Under the pieces are notes generated by a model. It did not search any database and was not told where the DNA came from. It saw nothing but the letters and a program-made list of their open reading frames with translations. From Candidatus Wallbacteria bacterium (GTDB lineage: Bacteria; Muiribacteriota; JAQTZZ01), in NCBI GenBank assembly GCA_028687545.1, contig JAQTZZ010000046.1:1-33212 (forward strand): a stretch of 33,212 nt of DNA. The letters run 5' to 3'. Each line of letters opens with the position of its first letter. Within the stretch, counting starts at the first letter, position 1. A program made the position numbers and the translations under genes. This document shows positions 15,165-22,755 of the stretch, one piece after another.

Positions 15165-17843
15165 TTATTCCTTGAAAATTATGCAATGTTTCACTGAGGA
15201 ATTAAAATAATACCCTCCCCGGTCGTGAGAGGTGAGGATGAAACGCACACCTTTTTCATCGCCGAGTTTTTTCCGCAGCCTTAAAATGGTGGGTCTGAAG
15301 TTGTTCCCGTCAACAGCATAGTCAAATTTCCGTTTCCAGACCTGTTCAAAAAGCTTTGGAGTCCCGATAATGCGTCCCGGTTTTCTGGCTAAAGCAAAAA
15401 GCAGGGAAACAAGTATAGTCTTCCCGAAAAGGTCTACTGGCTTTCCGTCAACCAGCAGCTCAGATTCTGTAAAGTCGATGAAGATTTCAAAATCCATTTT
15501 TCTCTGCCGCAGGTCCCTGAGCGCACCCGGTTCAGCAAAGCGTCTGGTAACACCATTGCAGAGCACGCAGATGCCGGTTCTTTTCTGCTCTAACAGCCGC
15601 TCCACATCTGAGACATAACGACGGACTCCATCATCCAGACCTGAAGTGAGTTTGCTGAGAAGATCCTGAAACTCCCTGAAAGTTTTTTCCGCTTCCTGCT
15701 GCCTGTTTGTCAGTTGAAACGCTTTGAACAGACAGTATTTTACCCGTGCGACCGAGGATGGAGAAAGTCTATCCAGACTGTCACTGACTTGCATGATTTC
15801 CGAGATAGCTTTATCAGCCTGTCCCGCAGCCAGTAAGAAGGGTGAGCTCTTGATTATGAAAAGTAACCCATAATAAGAATTGTTCAATTTTATCATTGCT
15901 GCCTTCGCCTGCTCGAAGGCAGCCTCAGCTTCGGCAAAACGCTGCAGGCAGGTAAATAGATAGCCCTTCTCTGCATGTGTATCGAACTCATAATCGCTGT
16001 CTTTTACAATCAGGCTGATTTCCAGGGCTCTGTTCTCATAATCCAATGCCTCTTCATAATTCCGGGTAAGGACTTTCAGATATCCGAGCGAAGAATATGC
16101 CCCGAGCTGCCTAAGAAGGTTGCCGCGTCTTTGGCCCATTTCCAGCCCATCCAGCATAAGTCTTTCCGCTTCTGGGTATTCACCCATCCGGCAGAGGGCC
16201 ACCCCCTGACGGCCGATGGCGATGTTCAAAAGGCTTTCAGTCCTGTTCTTCCGGCAGAGTATCTCAGCTTTCCGGGCGTAATCCAGTGCCTCGTCGGGCT
16301 TCTCTGTATAGAGCTTGATCACTGATCCCCAGCAGTAGAACTTGATTTTCAGGATCTCGTTTTCTTCCAGAAGCCGCTCTTGAGCCATGGATTTCAGAAT
16401 ATTTTCTGCACCAGGATTGTCACCGCAGAGAGTAAGGCAGATGGCGATCTGGAGCCTGGCAAGCAATCTGTTTTTTTCCGAGTCGCAGCAGGCGAGTGCT
16501 TTTTCAAAGTGCTCCCTGGCATGCGGAAAATCAGAACGATTGTAGCAGACGACACCTGACAGATCATGGCGCCTCCACCCGCTGATTCCATGGATGATCT
16601 TCTCTGCCTCATCCTGGTTTAACATGGCCAGTTGCTTGACATAAGCGTAATTCAGTTCCTCGCTTCTGATCCCCAGGGTTTCTATGGCGTCACGCAACAG
16701 AGGCAGCAGATCCTGGGGCTGGTCCTCAGTCAGATGGTTGACTTCCACAAGCTCCACAAGCATCTGAGCGGCGCGGTCCAGTTTCCCTGATCTCACGAAC
16801 TGATAATAAGCCTCGCGCAGCATTTCCATGCTCGCCTGACCTGCCGAATGCAGTGATTCTCCTATCCGGCCATGCAACTTACTGATTTCCGCCTGCGTCA
16901 TCTTGTGACTGACGAATTGCCTGAGCACATCGTGCATCCAGTAATTTCCCTCCAGGTCGAATTCCAGCAGTCCCTGCTTTCTGAGCGAAGCGAGGATAAC
17001 ATGGTCTGTTTCAGGGTGCATTTCAAGGATAGAATCCTGATTGACCGGAATCCTTAGCAGACTGAAAGTTCTAAGCAGAGAAACCGAGTGTACATCCAGT
17101 CCAGCCCAGAACATGGAATTGAAGTATTCCTCAGATTTCTCCTGCATGGCGTGCTCCAGCAGGTCCAGATTCCGGACTGTGTTTTTCCCTGAAACCACCA
17201 GTCCGATCAGGAGCTTCACCAGCAGTGGATGTCCTCCTGTCAGTCTGAACAGCACTTCTGTTAATTTTCCTGCCCCTTGCTCGTATCCGTGAAAAGACAA
17301 AAGCCTTGTCACCATGGAGCCCGATTCTTCACGATCCAGATACTTAAGAATGTGGGTATAGACACCGGCTGAAGCCAGGGTTCCCAGCTCCGGCACGATC
17401 CGCGAGGCGATGATAAGCTTCCCGGACCGCATTTCATGGGTTGCTTCCACCAGGCTCCTGGTCAGGCTGTCTTCCACATATTGAAAATCATCGATCAGCA
17501 GGGCCATCGGAAGTTCGTCGATCCTCTCAGCGATCTGCTGGGGATCGATCTCTACTCCATTGTTTTCCATCTTACCTGTCAGTGAATTCAAACGGTCCAG
17601 GATTGCGGCATAGAAATCCCCTGCATTCCAGCCATTCCTGCAGTGGATCAGGCTCACCTGATTCGGGAATTTTCCTTCCACCTGGAGATGAATGGCGAGC
17701 TCATTGAGCAGCACGGATTTTCCCATCCCTGGAAGCCCTACGATGAACACGCAGCCAGTGCAATTGACCCGATTCCTTAAAATCTCGAAATCCCGGCTGC
17801 GGTCGGTGCGGAAGGAGTCGTTTTTATTTCCCTGATCCGGCAT
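15165..17843 (-). CDS. STAND-type ATPase/TPR transcription regulator with C-terminal OmpR-type winged helix, 892 aa
   Basis: Probable signal-integrating transcription activator. Walker A is GLPGMGKS (36-43); Walker B is ALLIDD (114-119); KLIIASR follows as the sensor strand. Residues about 330-740 form TPR-like helical repeats (for example EALDYARKAEILCRKN, EAEAAFEQAKAAM), the usual ligand or partner platform. The C-terminus (about 785-885) matches Trans_reg_C: LLVDGKPVDLFGKTILVSLL, GRIIGTPKLFEQVW, ILRLRKKLGD and ILTSHDRGGYYF. MalT has the same ATPase-repeat-DNA-binding order but a LuxR helix-turn-helix; SARP proteins have the OmpR-type domain at the N-terminus. This permuted combination is unusual. 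It lies 49 bp after the small membrane-protein gene and likely shares its type II promoter. The ATG has no strong Shine-Dalgarno site, suggesting low or coupled translation. Confidence 0.85.
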   Translation of the reverse strand: MPDQGNKNDSFRTDRSRDFEILRNRVNCTGCVFIVGLPGMGKSVLLNELAIHLQVEGKFPNQVSLIHCRNGWNAGDFYAAILDRLNSLTGKMENNGVEIDPQQIAERIDELPMALLIDDFQYVEDSLTRSLVEATHEMRSGKLIIASRIVPELGTLASAGVYTHILKYLDREESGSMVTRLLSFHGYEQGAGKLTEVLFRLTGGHPLLVKLLIGLVVSGKNTVRNLDLLEHAMQEKSEEYFNSMFWAGLDVHSVSLLRTFSLLRIPVNQDSILEMHPETDHVILASLRKQGLLEFDLEGNYWMHDVLRQFVSHKMTQAEISKLHGRIGESLHSAGQASMEMLREAYYQFVRSGKLDRAAQMLVELVEVNHLTEDQPQDLLPLLRDAIETLGIRSEELNYAYVKQLAMLNQDEAEKIIHGISGWRRHDLSGVVCYNRSDFPHAREHFEKALACCDSEKNRLLARLQIAICLTLCGDNPGAENILKSMAQERLLEENEILKIKFYCWGSVIKLYTEKPDEALDYARKAEILCRKNRTESLLNIAIGRQGVALCRMGEYPEAERLMLDGLEMGQRRGNLLRQLGAYSSLGYLKVLTRNYEEALDYENRALEISLIVKDSDYEFDTHAEKGYLFTCLQRFAEAEAAFEQAKAAMIKLNNSYYGLLFIIKSSPFLLAAGQADKAISEIMQVSDSLDRLSPSSVARVKYCLFKAFQLTNRQQEAEKTFREFQDLLSKLTSGLDDGVRRYVSDVERLLEQKRTGICVLCNGVTRRFAEPGALRDLRQRKMDFEIFIDFTESELLVDGKPVDLFGKTILVSLLFALARKPGRIIGTPKLFEQVWKRKFDYAVDGNNFRPTILRLRKKLGDEKGVRFILTSHDRGGYYFNSSVKHCIIFKE

Positions 17844-17892
17844 AACAGGATTCTACTAATTAGAATGAACATTTTGCAAGGTCCCCCTGAAT

Positions 17893-18081
17893 CTACAATG
17901 CTTCCAGGCTCAGCAGACCATCGTCATCCATCTTCAGCTCGATCCGGTTGTGAACCCACTGCCTGAACTCAATTTTATGCTGATTGACCTGGCGGGAATC
18001 CCTGTAGCTCCAGAGCAGCAGAAAAATACTTGCTATTCCGAGAAAACTGCCTCTCAAAGCCATTGGAAGGTTATACTCCAT
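17893..18081 (-). CDS. 62-aa single-pass membrane protein upstream of the regulator
   Basis: ATG 18081 is preceded by GAGGAGG at good distance and by a type II promoter and leader, so it is a real gene. The sequence begins MEYNLPMALRGSF, has one hydrophobic segment (about 13-27, FLGIASIFLLLW) and then a charged tail (SYRDSRQVNQHKIEFRQWV) ending DDDGLLSLEAL. No family recognised. Being first in the operon with the large cytoplasmic regulator, it may tether, sense for or inhibit it. The positive-inside rule is ambiguous. Confidence 0.65.
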   Translation of the reverse strand: MEYNLPMALRGSFLGIASIFLLLWSYRDSRQVNQHKIEFRQWVHNRIELKMDDDGLLSLEAL

Positions 18082-18184
18082 ACTGCCTCCTCAGCGCTTG
18101 ATTGACGCGCATGTCTACTTTGCAATCCTTAAAGTAATTATAAAAAGATCAGATCGGTTCTGACAGTTGCATCAGGTTGTATTA
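18077..18184 (-). repeat. Duplicated promoter-leader segment, copy 2
   Basis: Counterpart of 14978-15085, carrying the same promoter spacing, leader core and Shine-Dalgarno. It precedes the small membrane protein and regulator. Confidence 0.8.
18137..18181 (-). promoter_or_regulatory. Type II activator promoter of the regulator operon
   Basis: Minus strand: TACAAC (18176-18181) and TGCAAC (18166-18171), 10 bp apart; the second begins 29 bp before TATAAT (18137-18142). Since it precedes the winged-helix regulator's operon, autoregulation is plausible. Confidence 0.75.
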
Positions 18185-18244
18185 ATGATGAAATTAGAAG
18201 AGATTTGATCTCAGATGCGGGGATCCAAGGTGAAATATATTGAA

Positions 18245-18289
18245 TGCAACAAGATGCAACTGACATTCCGTTGCTATGATGACTATAAT
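18245..18289 (+). promoter_or_regulatory. Type II promoter facing away from the regulator operon, no obvious gene
   Basis: TGCAAC at 18245-18250 and 18255-18260; the second begins 29 bp before TATAAT (18284-18289). TGACAT, 17 bp before the -10, could act as a -35. TATAATGAAATCAG is identical to the -10 and start region of the type I promoters at 28103 and 32370. Downstream there is only a micro-ORF before the convergent ankyrin gene. Confidence 0.65.
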
Positions 18290-18318
18290 GAAATCAGTAT
18301 TAAGCTGGGAGGTACAAC

Positions 18319-18336
18319 ATGTGGTCTTTAATATGA
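18319..18336 (+). other. Five-codon micro-ORF with consensus Shine-Dalgarno
   Basis: GGGAGGT lies five bases before ATG 18319; the frame is MWSLI then TGA, and a second ATG overlaps the stop (ATGA) but ends after three codons. It may be a remnant of a deleted gene, a leader peptide or part of a small RNA. The rest of 18082-18387 holds only the two promoters. Confidence 0.3.
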
Positions 18337-18387
18337 AAAGCTGAATTCATCAAATGCAATGTATCAGAAAACTCGATCATGAGTTGA

Positions 18388-20736
18388 CTATTCCAGCATT
18401 TTAGCGATCTCCGCAACCTTGCCGACAATAGCTATTTCTTCTTCCTGGCAGCTTTTCCTCAACATATCCAATGCTGTATCCCCGTCTCTGTTTTTTGCCC
18501 TGGGGTCTGCACCTCCGTCCCGCAGGACTTTCAGAATCTGAAGCGCTTCGTCAGCAAGGGTTCCGTAATTATCTGCTGCCATATCCCGGCAGTAAAAATA
18601 CACCGCATAATGCAGTGGAGTTAACCCTGATCCGTCAGCCAAGTTGATATCTGCACCTGCTGCGATCAGTTTTTCTGTTTTCTGAAGGTAGCCCGGATGA
18701 TAAAACATTTCCACTGCGTAGGTTAATGGGGTCATGCCGAAATCAATTGCGTCAGGTGAAAATCCGGCTTGGACAAGCATTTCAATATATTCAGGCAGGC
18801 ACAACGTCAATGGAATAATTCTGTGGCTTGTGCCGTTCGGATAGACTTTTTCAGCCTCTCTGAGCCCGAGTCCGCCTTTTTTCAGAAGATAACGCACAAA
18901 ATCCTCATTCCCGTTTTCCTGTACTGCGTTGTCAAGCACCAGGCCGATCGTGCTTCTAAAATTGAATCCCTTTTTTTCTAGCATTCTGGCGGCTTCGATC
19001 CTGGGGCAGAGTGCCAGCAGAGTCCGGCCTTCTCTATCAGTGATCTGCGGATCTCCGCCCTGATCCAGGAATTTCTGGATCAGGGTGAAATAAACCTGAT
19101 CGCAGCAGAAGCTTTCTCCATGATCTATATTACAACGGCGATTTTTAAGCAGTTCGAGCAGAGGCAACAGCCCATCCCGTTTTTGAAACCATTCATCCTT
19201 TTCAGCGCTGAAATCAAAAGGCTCCAGGATATTAGCTCCGTTTGCCACTGCTTCCTGGAAAGCAAAGGGATTGCAAGTTATGCATATGTTCCGGGAAAAA
19301 GGCGGAGTTTCTTCTCTGCAGAATTGTTTCAGATATTCCTGGCATTCAGCATCCAGATGCATTTCCATCACACCCGCACCTTTGCTGTTTTTCGCTTCTG
19401 GATCTGCTCCATACTTGATCAGGCATTTGAGACCAGCAAGATTCAGTGCTCTGTTGAAAATCGGGGTATCTCCAAGGCTGTCTCTGGCATTTACATCAGC
19501 TCCGGCTTCGATCAGCGCTGACAAAGCTCCAGGATCAGTAACAGTATGCAGCGGAGTTTCGCCGTATTCTCCACCCCGCACATTGGGATCAAGACCTGCC
19601 TCCACTATCAGGCGGACAAAATCGCCGTTTCCCGCGCAATGCAGCAGGGTGTATCCTGGTTTTTCAACTGCATTCCTGTCCTGTTTCCGGGATTCGTATG
19701 ATTTTATATGTGCTGAAATTTCAAGAGTTGAGCTGTATTGTTCGGAAATGTCTATATTCCAGCGTGACTTTCTGAGCATCGGGTCAGCCCCGTGGGATAG
19801 AAGAATCCGCGCTTTTTCCGGCTGGCTGGTAAAATAAAAAAGAGGCGGAATCCCGAACCCGTCAAGAAGATCCGGAGATAGTCCCAGTTCAAGCAGCAGT
19901 ATGAGTACAGTTGGAGTGATGCTTCCACAATGGATTGGATAATAACCAGTGTAATCCGGAAAATCGTATCTGCAGCCTCTCTCGATCAGCAGTTCTGCGA
20001 TTTCCCTGGTTTTCACATGCGGTAGAGTTTGACTCGACCAGTGCTTCCAGTGGCAGACTTCTCCTGTTTGATCCATTGGTGCGGGAAACTGGAACCTGTA
20101 TTCCGCACCGTTACTGATCAGTACTTCCGCCACATCCACTCTATCCACCTCGGTCAAAGGACTGGATGACGGATAATCCGTTTTTGGCGAATATCCGTGA
20201 TCAATTAAATACTGGGCCACTTCAGGACTTTTTACATAGCAGAGAGGACTATAATGATTACTTTTTTTCCACGAATCCAGCTTCAGCTCAGCCGCCAGAT
20301 CGATGCTGTGGATTGCAGGCACGATTTCGCGATGGAGCTTGACAGCCCCTTTTTTCAGCATCAGCCTGAGCAGTCCTTCATCCTGTGAATCGTTAAGTAA
20401 GGAGTAAAGATCAGAGTCACTTTCCTTGCTGAAATCTCTGGCCGGGAATTCTGCTCTTCCCAGCAGATATTTCAGCACATCAAGTCTTCTGGCTTGGATC
20501 CCTGTATTAAATGCAGACAGGAGAACTTCAGTTGTCTTATCTGCAATCCTGTCGATCAGGTTTCCGAGCAGGGTAGTTTCGCCTGTTATCATGGCCAGAC
20601 GGATCTGTTCCTGCAGCGGAACTTCCAGGGTCAGACCGGCAGTTTCCAGAACAGCACAATCAACCCTCAGCGACATGAGCAGCACTGGCAGGAGTGGAAT
20701 GAACCGGCTGAATCCAATGAATTTATTGTTATGCAT
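18388..20736 (-). CDS. Exported ankyrin-repeat protein, 782 aa
   Basis: The signal peptide (MHNNKFIGFSRFIPLLPVLLMSLRVDCA) is followed by a long ankyrin solenoid. Well-formed repeats include GYTLLHCAGNGDFVRLIVEAGLDPN, GETPLHTVTDPGALSALIEAGADVN, GDTPIFNRALNLAGLKCLIKYGADPE, GMTPLTYAV..., and GLTPLHYAV... with GADPRAKNRDGDTALDML near the end. Many intervening repeats are eroded, so the whole protein may be one solenoid. Ankyrin repeats bind other proteins; export suggests a periplasmic or extracellular scaffold or inhibitor. The best Shine-Dalgarno (GAGGG) is better placed for a 4-codon ORF (ATG GCA TAT GCA TAA) overlapping the ATG at 20736, so initiation may be coupled. A type I promoter lies just upstream, in the gap after the SBP gene. 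Confidence 0.88.
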   Translation of the reverse strand: MHNNKFIGFSRFIPLLPVLLMSLRVDCAVLETAGLTLEVPLQEQIRLAMITGETTLLGNLIDRIADKTTEVLLSAFNTGIQARRLDVLKYLLGRAEFPARDFSKESDSDLYSLLNDSQDEGLLRLMLKKGAVKLHREIVPAIHSIDLAAELKLDSWKKSNHYSPLCYVKSPEVAQYLIDHGYSPKTDYPSSSPLTEVDRVDVAEVLISNGAEYRFQFPAPMDQTGEVCHWKHWSSQTLPHVKTREIAELLIERGCRYDFPDYTGYYPIHCGSITPTVLILLLELGLSPDLLDGFGIPPLFYFTSQPEKARILLSHGADPMLRKSRWNIDISEQYSSTLEISAHIKSYESRKQDRNAVEKPGYTLLHCAGNGDFVRLIVEAGLDPNVRGGEYGETPLHTVTDPGALSALIEAGADVNARDSLGDTPIFNRALNLAGLKCLIKYGADPEAKNSKGAGVMEMHLDAECQEYLKQFCREETPPFSRNICITCNPFAFQEAVANGANILEPFDFSAEKDEWFQKRDGLLPLLELLKNRRCNIDHGESFCCDQVYFTLIQKFLDQGGDPQITDREGRTLLALCPRIEAARMLEKKGFNFRSTIGLVLDNAVQENGNEDFVRYLLKKGGLGLREAEKVYPNGTSHRIIPLTLCLPEYIEMLVQAGFSPDAIDFGMTPLTYAVEMFYHPGYLQKTEKLIAAGADINLADGSGLTPLHYAVYFYCRDMAADNYGTLADEALQILKVLRDGGADPRAKNRDGDTALDMLRKSCQEEEIAIVGKVAEIAKMLE

Positions 20737-20761
20737 ATGCCATTCTTCACCCTCTAATTTG

Positions 20762-20815
20762 ATTATAATGTGCTGTTGTAAAGGACTAATGAGGAACCTG
20801 TAAAATGAATGTAAA
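20762..20815 (-). promoter_or_regulatory. Type I four-repeat activator promoter of the ankyrin gene
   Basis: On the minus strand the 11-bp units are TTTACATTCAT (20805-20815), TTTACAGGTTC (20794-20804), CTCATTAGTCC (20783-20793, degenerate) and TTTACAACAGC (20772-20782). Then 4 bp and TATAAT (20762-20767). Same spacing as the four plus-strand copies although the sequence is diverged, which speaks for selection on spacing. Confidence 0.72.
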
Positions 20816-20822
20816 ATCCGGC

Positions 20823-22622
20823 TTATTTATACTTCTGCAATTCTTCAGGCACGTACCAGTGGGGGAAATTATAGAAAATACCGGCAGGAGCCGGTTCTAT
20901 CCCTTGGATGCGCTTGGCTACAGCCCAGATTTCATTTGGGATGTAGAGGAATGTATACGGCTGATCTTCATGTATCACGGCCTGTAACCGGCAAAAAATC
21001 TCCCTGAGTTTTTCCCGGTCCATGGTGGCGTGTCCCAGTTCACAGAGCCTGTCTGCTTCAGGGTTATTATATGAAATAAAATTGAATCCTGAAAATCCAT
21101 TCTTTTTATCTGGGATCTGTGAGGAATGCCATATCCCATAAGGATCATGGGTGTTGGACAGCCCCCATCCTCCTATGTGGACCTGGAAGTTCTTCTCAGT
21201 TGATCGTTTCAGGTATTCTTCCCATTCCAGTATATTGATCTTCGTCTCGATTCCGATCGTTTTCCAGTAATCCCTCACCATCTCTACAATGAGTTTTCTT
21301 ACAGGATTGCCAACATTGATGTTTATTTCCAGGTTGAACTTCACTCCTTTCTGCTCCAGGATTCCGTCTCCGTCATCATCTTTCCATCCGGCATCAGCCA
21401 AGACCTTCCTTGCTGCCTGTGGATCAAATGGATAGGGGATAAGCGATTTGTTGCAGGCCCAGTGGGAAGGCGCGAAATCACCACAGGTAAGGGTTCCGAA
21501 ACTGTAAAGCACCTTATCGACGATTTCCCTGCGGTTGATTGCGAGAGTCAAAGCCTGTCTTGTTTTCTTGTCCTTCAAGACCGGATGGTTCAAGTTGTAA
21601 CCGATGAATGAATAGGAAGAATTCGCAGGATAGGTGAATACCCTGAACCGTTCGAGGAATTCCTTGGAACTGGCCTGCTTGAAATATTGATCCGGGGAGA
21701 GTTGCATCAGGTCCAGATCCCCGCGCAGCAGTGAAATCAAGGTCGCCGAATCATCAGGAATGGTTTTGATGATTATCCGGTCAAGAAAGGGTCTTCCCCC
21801 AAAATAGTCCGGATTAGCCTCCAGCACGATTTTTTCTCCCTTGCTCCATTCAACGAATCTGTAAGGGCCAGTTCCGACCGGATGCAGATTATTGGCCGAG
21901 GACCCGAAATCCTCTTTATCAAAAAGATGCTTGGGAATGATTGGGGGATTGATCCAATCTGCGAGATATGGGCTCGGTTTCCTGCAGGAGATTTTGATCG
22001 TGTAAGGATCAATGGTTTCAAAAGTTGCTGCATCTGTTAAATCCGTCAAATAAACTCTCAGGGGGCTCTCGACCTTAGGATCCAGGATTTTTTCCAGGGT
22101 GAACCTGACGTCCTCTGCGGTAAAATCCACCCCATCCTGCCAGCGGACTTTTTTTCTCAGGAAAAAGGTGATGACTGTGCAGTCCGATGAAATCTCCCAG
22201 GATGCCGCAAGGCTTGGAGTAAGTTCTAAATTTTTCCCCAGGTTCGTCAGGGTATCGAAAATCATGTAACTCACATCTGTGGAAGCATCGTCAGTTGAAA
22301 GCAAGGGGTTGAGGGTGATCGTTTCAGCAATAGTAGACTCAATGATAGTATCCCCATAAGACGGGGACTGTGAAATTTCGCTTGTCTGGTTTTTCAGCAG
22401 TTCATTGAAACTATTCTCAGCTTTCTCCAGAATGCTGTCCCTGTTTTTTTTCGAATCATTGAGAAAGGTCTTGTAGTCTGCGCTGGCTGAGGCAGTATCC
22501 TGGAGCACATAATGCTCGAACAGGGCTTTATACAGCGGGTCAGCATCAGTAGTTGCAGCCAGAAGGACCGGAAACAGCAGAAAAACCGTCAATAATTTCA
22601 GTCCGGGAGCTATCAGAATCAT
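20823..22622 (-). CDS. ABC transporter substrate-binding protein, family 5, with N-terminal insert, 599 aa
   Basis: Signal peptide (MILIAPGLKLLTVFLLFPVLLAA) without lipobox, then the insert shared by three SBPs here (KALFEHYVLQDTASASADYK, FLND.., up to QTSEIS), then the family core: SPSYGDTIIES, LNPLLSTDD, LAASWEIS, FFLRKKVRWQDGVDFTAEDV, VGTGPYRFVEW, DAGWKDDDGDGILEQKGV and the end HWYVPEELQKYK. Probably binds peptides in the periplasm. GGAG lies only one base before ATG 22622, unusually close. It is divergent from the repeat protein at 22756; the shared interval holds a type I promoter. The downstream ankyrin gene has its own promoter. Confidence 0.92.
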   Translation of the reverse strand: MILIAPGLKLLTVFLLFPVLLAATTDADPLYKALFEHYVLQDTASASADYKTFLNDSKKNRDSILEKAENSFNELLKNQTSEISQSPSYGDTIIESTIAETITLNPLLSTDDASTDVSYMIFDTLTNLGKNLELTPSLAASWEISSDCTVITFFLRKKVRWQDGVDFTAEDVRFTLEKILDPKVESPLRVYLTDLTDAATFETIDPYTIKISCRKPSPYLADWINPPIIPKHLFDKEDFGSSANNLHPVGTGPYRFVEWSKGEKIVLEANPDYFGGRPFLDRIIIKTIPDDSATLISLLRGDLDLMQLSPDQYFKQASSKEFLERFRVFTYPANSSYSFIGYNLNHPVLKDKKTRQALTLAINRREIVDKVLYSFGTLTCGDFAPSHWACNKSLIPYPFDPQAARKVLADAGWKDDDGDGILEQKGVKFNLEININVGNPVRKLIVEMVRDYWKTIGIETKINILEWEEYLKRSTEKNFQVHIGGWGLSNTHDPYGIWHSSQIPDKKNGFSGFNFISYNNPEADRLCELGHATMDREKLREIFCRLQAVIHEDQPYTFLYIPNEIWAVAKRIQGIEPAPAGIFYNFPHWYVPEELQKYK

Positions 22623-22646
22623 TCTCCATCGGTATTATTATTACAT

Positions 22647-22652
22647 ATTATA
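22647..22652 (-). promoter_or_regulatory. -10 element of the SBP gene at 20823-22622
   Basis: Minus-strand TTGATATAAT. The same sequence occurs before the SBP genes at 7881 and 30425. No -35 is evident; upstream lie the type I repeats read in reverse, so both divergent genes may depend on the same bound protein. Confidence 0.5.
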
Positions 22653-22660
22653 TCAAGGAT

Positions 22661-22714
22661 TTTACATTTGTTTTACATTTCCCTGACAGGTTTTTGACAG
22701 GATTTTTTTATAAT
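22661..22714 (+). promoter_or_regulatory. Type I four-repeat activator promoter
   Basis: Units TTTACATTTGT (22661), TTTACATTTCC (22672), CTGACAGGTTT (22683), TTGACAGGATT (22694), then TTTT and TATAAT (22709-22714). No -35 box at 17 bp. The sequence after the -10 (AAAATCAG ... AGTATAA-G-run) also matches the copies at 28055 and 32322. Confidence 0.82.
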
Positions 22715-22755
22715 AAAATCAGGACTACAAAAGCATCAAGTATAAAGGGGGAAGT

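Noticed and set aside
17893-18081. Small gene plus regulator as a toxin-antitoxin pair
   Set aside because: The partner is an 892-aa ATPase regulator, not an antitoxin, and the small protein has no toxin family match I can recognise.
18370-18385. AACTC-N6-GAGTT as terminator between the orphan promoter and the ankyrin gene
   Set aside because: A 5-bp stem with no T-run; too weak to support.
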